8,163 bases of DNA from a bacterium. Lineage in GTDB: Bacteria; SM23-31; JAUVVT01. The translations under genes and the position numbers were made by a program. How positions within the stretch are numbered: the stretch's first letter is position 1; each line of letters starts with the position of its first letter. This document shows positions 5,621-8,163 of the stretch, in pieces. The notes under the pieces are model-generated. The model saw only the letters and a program-made list of their open reading frames with translations, was not told where the DNA came from and searched no databases. The DNA lies in assembly GCA_030616165.1 (NCBI GenBank), contig JAUWXV010000165.1, positions 1 through 8,163 of the forward strand, in the 5' to 3' direction.

Positions 5621-5667
5621 GCCCGATAAATTAATTGTATTGTTTTACAGGTTTATCGGGCTTTTTT
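5621..5667 (+). terminator. terminator after the sigma/anti-sigma operon
   Basis: GCCCGATAAA (5621-5630) and TTTATCGGGC (5652-5661) form a perfect 10-bp stem around a 21-base loop, followed by six T (5662-5667). It lies 19 bases after the anti-sigma stop, between convergent genes, so it may also act on dnaA transcripts from the other strand. In that direction the trailing sequence is only moderately T-rich. Confidence 0.88.
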
Positions 5668-5693
5668 ATATTATTTAAAAGTATTAAAAATTT

Positions 5694-7028
5694 CTACATA
5701 TATTCGATTTTTCTCTGGAGGAGTTCGGTTATTTCTTTTAATCTTGATTCTTTCGTGATTTTCGATTCAATAGTTTTTAATGCATGGATTACGGTTGAAT
5801 GGTCCTTCCCTCCATGCAGTAATCCAATAGTTTTTAGTGAATTATTTGTGATTTTTTTTGATAAATACATAGAGATCATTCTTGCATTTGCGACTTCTTG
5901 TTTTCTTGTTTTTGCTCTCAATAAATCTACGGGTAAGTGGTGATATTGACTTACAACTTTTTGTATGTTTTCAATGCTAATGTTTCTTGATTGAGGTTTG
6001 GCAATATCATTTAGTACCTGTTTTGATAATTCCAGAGAGAGTGTTTTTCCTGTAAGAGAGGCATATGCCAGAAGTTTAATTAGTGCCCCTTCAAGTTCCC
6101 TAATGTTAGAAGTAACATTATGAGCGATGAAATGTGCAATTTCTGGGTCGAGAATTATCCCTTCTTCTTCGGATTTTTTCTGCAGGATAGCAATTCTTGT
6201 TTCTAAGTCTGGTGACTGGATATCGACCACCAGACCTGATTGAAACCTCGAAACAAGCCTTTCTTCCAAACCTTTAAGTTCTGCGGGTGGTCTGTCACAG
6301 GATAATACAATCTGTTTGTTATTATGATGAAGTGTATTAAAGGTATGGAAGAATTCTTCTTGAGTACGCTCTTTATCAATAAAAAATTGAACATCATCTA
6401 CCAAAAGGAGGTCGAAAGAACGGTAAATTTCTGAAAATTCATTTGTTCTGTGATTTTTTATAGAGTTTATAAATTCTATTGTGAATTTTTCTGATGAAAC
6501 ATATAAAATCTTATTCACTGTATTCTCGATCTTTGCAAAATTTCCAATAGCCTGAATTAAATGGGTTTTTCCAAGACCAACGCCTCCATAAACCAGGAGG
6601 GGATTAAAGTTAGTTTTTCCTGGGGCTTCCGCTACAGCAAGTGAAGCCGCTTTTGCAAACTGGTTGCTTAATCCTTCTATAAAGTTATCAAAATTATATT
6701 TTTTATTAAGCTGCGTTTCATTATCTGGTATTCTGAATTTTTCTTTTAAAGTTTCTGAAGACTGATATTCCCTGTTTTTTTTATTTTCAATATTATATGT
6801 TAATTTTATATCTTCTTCAATAACCTCATATATTGCCCTATGTATGAGGTCTGAGTAATGCTCTTCAAGCCATTCGTAAAAAAAATGATTAGGAACTTGG
6901 ATTACCAAGGTCTTTTCATTTAATTTTAATGGAATTATTGGTTTAAACCAGGTTTTAAAACTCTGATTTGGGATATTTGTTTTAATTATTGATAAACATT
7001 CTGACCAAGTTTCTTTTAGCTCCTTCAT
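5694..7028 (-). CDS. dnaA: chromosomal replication initiator protein DnaA
   Basis: DnaA binds 9-mer boxes at oriC, forms an ATP-dependent filament, melts the AT-rich element and loads the helicase. At 444 residues it is full length. Domain I is about 1-85, followed by a short linker. The AAA+ domain is about 109-335, with Walker A GGVGLGKTH (148-156), Walker B LLLVDDVQF (207-215), RLVSRF with the likely Arg finger (R261), and sensor 2 NIRELEGAL (R310). Domain IV, about 345-444, has RAKTRKQEVANAR and the family signature GGKDHSTVIHA (406-416). The start fits domain I (WSECL). The Shine-Dalgarno is weak (AGGT, read from 7043 back to 7040). The gene reads away from the box-rich gap at 7029-7590. 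It has no dnaN behind it, only a convergent operon, unlike the common dnaA-dnaN order. Confidence 0.98.
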   Translation of the reverse strand: MKELKETWSECLSIIKTNIPNQSFKTWFKPIIPLKLNEKTLVIQVPNHFFYEWLEEHYSDLIHRAIYEVIEEDIKLTYNIENKKNREYQSSETLKEKFRIPDNETQLNKKYNFDNFIEGLSNQFAKAASLAVAEAPGKTNFNPLLVYGGVGLGKTHLIQAIGNFAKIENTVNKILYVSSEKFTIEFINSIKNHRTNEFSEIYRSFDLLLVDDVQFFIDKERTQEEFFHTFNTLHHNNKQIVLSCDRPPAELKGLEERLVSRFQSGLVVDIQSPDLETRIAILQKKSEEEGIILDPEIAHFIAHNVTSNIRELEGALIKLLAYASLTGKTLSLELSKQVLNDIAKPQSRNISIENIQKVVSQYHHLPVDLLRAKTRKQEVANARMISMYLSKKITNNSLKTIGLLHGGKDHSTVIHALKTIESKITKESRLKEITELLQRKIEYM

Positions 7029-7173
7029 TATAATCTTTTACCTATTTAGTTATTTTTGTTTTAAATGTAAGTTATAATTAATTATTTTAAATTTATAATT
7101 TAGCAAAATTATATAATATAAGAAAGATAGAATTATTTTTAAGAATTTAATTTTTTACTTTTCAAACCAGGAC

Positions 7174-7182
7174 TTATCAACA
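7174..7182 (+). promoter_or_regulatory. weak DnaA box
   Basis: TTATCAACA differs from TTATCCACA at one position. It is the box nearest dnaA and stands at the left edge of the alternating A/T block. Confidence 0.4.
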
Positions 7183-7203
7183 TATGTAAATATATATATA
7201 CAT

Positions 7204-7242
7204 ATATAAATTTTGATAAACTTTCCCTATCAAAATTTATAT
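7204..7242. repeat. 15-bp perfect inverted repeat beside the A/T block
   Basis: ATATAAATTTTGATA (7204-7218) and TATCAAAATTTATAT (7228-7242) are perfect complements separated by the 9-base AACTTTCCC. The right arm ends six bases before the first strong DnaA box. A smaller perfect pair, ATATGTA (7182-7188) and TACATAT (7199-7205), abuts it. The symmetry suggests a dimeric protein site or a cruciform-prone unwinding element. Confidence 0.6.
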
Positions 7243-7248
7243 TAATAA

Positions 7249-7257
7249 TTATCCACA
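7249..7257 (+). promoter_or_regulatory. DnaA box, consensus
   Basis: TTATCCACA is an exact match to the high-affinity DnaA box, directly to the right of the A/T-rich block and its inverted repeat. Confidence 0.82.
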
Positions 7258-7317
7258 ATTTTAATTATTGTAAATGGGTATAACTAAACATAGGATAAAC
7301 AAACTATTAAACATTAT

Positions 7318-7356
7318 TTTTCCCAATTTTATTCACAAATTTACATGTTGGGAAAA
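7318..7356. repeat. 9-bp inverted repeat enclosing a DnaA box
   Basis: TTTTCCCAA (7318-7326) and TTGGGAAAA (7348-7356) are perfect complements with a 21-base interval, and that interval contains the DnaA box at 7329-7337. The arms include G/C bases in a region that is nearly all A/T, so chance is less likely than for the AT-only repeats. No T run follows in a position suiting a terminator. Confidence 0.6.
7329..7337 (+). promoter_or_regulatory. DnaA box, TTATNCACA type
   Basis: TTATTCACA matches TTATNCACA, lies 80 bases from the first strong box in the same orientation, and sits between the arms of the inverted repeat 7318-7356. Confidence 0.75.
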
Positions 7357-7400
7357 CTGTAAGTTTAACAATTATAAAAGAGGGATTTGTTTTTAAAAAA

Positions 7401-7409
7401 TTATCCACA
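7401..7409 (+). promoter_or_regulatory. DnaA box, consensus
   Basis: This is a second exact TTATCCACA, 72 bases from the middle box and in the same orientation. A near match, TTATTAACA (7412-7420), follows two bases later and could bind co-operatively. Confidence 0.82.
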
Positions 7410-7590
7410 TTTTATTAACATATACTTTGAAGTTTTTCTATTACTCTAAATTACATAAAAGCTACAAAAAGTCAAGTAAAAAAATATATTTTTTGTATTT
7501 AATTTCTATAAAGTTTGCATTTAAAGTATTTATTTTTATATTAGTCTAAAACATTTTATTGGACCTAATGGGTAAAATAGTAACGCAAAA

Positions 7591-8163
7591 GTGAAGAATA
7601 TTTTAAGATTAAGAAAGGATAATGTATCAGAAGTATTGGGTTGGTCGATGTATGATTTTGCAAATTCCGCATTTGCTACAACAATTCTTGCGGTAATATT
7701 CAATGCTTATTTTGCAGAAGTGGTGGCTGGAGGTCCTAAAGGTGTTGATATTAATTTGTTTTTCTTTAAAATACATCTTCCCGGTTCTTCCCTTTTCAGT
7801 TTTATTTTATCTTCTTCTATGTTTATAGTAGCAGTTTCAGGTCCTGTACTTGGTGCTATAGCCGATTTCTCTGCTTCTAAAAAGAAATTTTTATTTTTCT
7901 ACTGTTATTTGGGGTGTACATTAACGGGACTATTGTATTTTGTCAAAGAAGGAGATTATATTGCAGGGTCAATTATTTTTATTTTAGCCTCTATTGGATT
8001 CGCTGGCGGAAACATATTTTACAACGCATTCCTACCAGAAATTGCTGACCAATCTGATATGGGAAAGGTTTCTGGATTAGGGTATGCAATTGGATATATT
8101 GGTGGGGGTGCCTGCCTTCTGTTAAATCTAATTATGATAGAATATCCACAGATTTTAGGTTTC
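7591..8163 (+). CDS. Atg22/UMF1-family major facilitator transporter (N-terminal part)
   Basis: This is a multi-pass inner-membrane transporter; 191 codons are present before the window ends. Family hallmarks are GWSMYDFANSAFATTI (17-32), GAIADFSASKKK (88-99, the MFS loop between helices 2 and 3), FYNAFLPEIA (143-152) and SGLGYAIGYIGGG (159-171). Relatives include the yeast vacuolar amino-acid exporter Atg22. The substrate of the bacterial UMF1 group is generally unassigned, so none is claimed. GTG 7591 is chosen because TAA 7573-7575 closes the frame upstream and it gives the usual short lead before the GW motif. No Shine-Dalgarno precedes it. The AAGAAAGGA at 7611-7619 fits no nearby in-frame start. 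It diverges from dnaA across the putative origin. A weak TTGCAT-N16-TATATT at 7515-7542 might be its promoter. Confidence 0.85.
   Translation, partial: MKNILRLRKDNVSEVLGWSMYDFANSAFATTILAVIFNAYFAEVVAGGPKGVDINLFFFKIHLPGSSLFSFILSSSMFIVAVSGPVLGAIADFSASKKKFLFFYCYLGCTLTGLLYFVKEGDYIAGSIIFILASIGFAGGNIFYNAFLPEIADQSDMGKVSGLGYAIGYIGGGACLLLNLIMIEYPQILGF

Larger units (their letters stand above)
7174..7420. other. putative chromosomal replication origin (oriC)
   Basis: This lies between dnaA and a divergent transporter gene in a 562-base gap with no protein-coding capacity of note. It holds three DnaA boxes matching TTATNCACA, all on the plus strand (7249, 7329, 7401), and two near matches (TTATCAACA at 7174, TTATTAACA at 7412). 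An almost pure A/T block with alternating TA (about 7183-7248) is a natural unwinding element. Two mixed-sequence inverted repeats lie within it. Position next to dnaA supports the call. The remaining parts, 7029-7173 and 7421-7567, are AT-rich and show nothing I can name. They must carry the dnaA promoter and perhaps the transporter promoter, which I could not place with confidence. Confidence 0.75.

Noticed and set aside
5635-5943. Plus-strand open frame of 102 codons running from the terminator into the dnaA 3' end.
   Set aside because: Its start lies in the terminator loop and the rest is antisense to conserved DnaA domain IV. The Phe/Ser/Ile-rich translation is what the complement of Lys/Glu/Asn-rich coding gives.
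6203-6397. Second minus-strand frame of 64 codons inside dnaA.
   Set aside because: It overlaps the DnaA AAA+ core in another frame of the same strand and shows no protein family signature.
7447-7475. Leftward promoter for dnaA with TTGACT on the minus strand (7475-7470).
   Set aside because: The -35 is good, but no acceptable -10 occurs at 16-18 bases. The nearest candidates are TAATTT at 16 and TGTAAT at 14, and it lies about 440 bases from dnaA across the DnaA boxes.

Overview
The window is strongly AT-rich chromosomal DNA, with intergenic stretches made almost only of A and T. It appears to come from a Gram-negative (diderm) bacterium, because it encodes a TonB-ExbB-ExbD energy-transduction system, which only makes sense with an outer membrane. 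The two TonB proteins share a Pro-rich linker with the core PAVPIE and AEDVTID, a style I associate with the Fibrobacteres-Chlorobi-Bacteroidetes group and related candidate phyla. That placement is an impression, not a proof.

Layout, left to right. Positions 1-274 hold the possible tail of an upstream gene and a good housekeeping-type promoter. Positions 275-2518 are a four-gene operon, exbB-exbD-exbD-tonB, closed by a clear rho-independent terminator (2557-2588). A second unit follows: a divergent tonB paralogue (2714-3397) and a double-SPOR-domain putative lipoprotein (3419-4120). Next is an ECF sigma factor (TTG start, 4307-4888) overlapping by 4 bp a membrane-anchored zinc-type anti-sigma factor (4885-5601). 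A hairpin terminator (5621-5667) separates this from the convergent dnaA (5694-7028, minus strand). The 562-base gap 7029-7590 carries three consensus DnaA boxes in the same orientation, an AT-rich block and two long perfect inverted repeats. It is a good candidate for oriC. The window ends inside an Atg22/UMF1-type major facilitator gene (7591 onward).

How the parts work together. ExbB and the two ExbDs form the proton-driven motor. TonB1 carries the usual Ser/His transmembrane pair and should couple the motor to outer-membrane receptors. TonB2 has Cys at the position of that His and may be uncoupled or use a different partner. The SPOR protein probably binds peptidoglycan in the same envelope space. 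The sigma/anti-sigma pair looks like a SigR/RsrA-type module, but here the anti-sigma is tethered to the membrane and has an external Cys/His-rich domain.

The most unusual part is the control region 4222-4309. It contains a GGGAAC-N18-GTTA promoter that fits the SigR-type consensus, so the operon is probably autoregulated. It also contains a 12-bp hairpin (one mismatch) that buries the whole Shine-Dalgarno sequence of a TTG-started sigma gene. A partly overlapping, mutually exclusive pairing upstream could release that Shine-Dalgarno only in read-through transcripts. The other notable signals are the DnaA box in the loop of a mixed-sequence inverted repeat within the putative origin, and the His-to-Cys change in TonB2.
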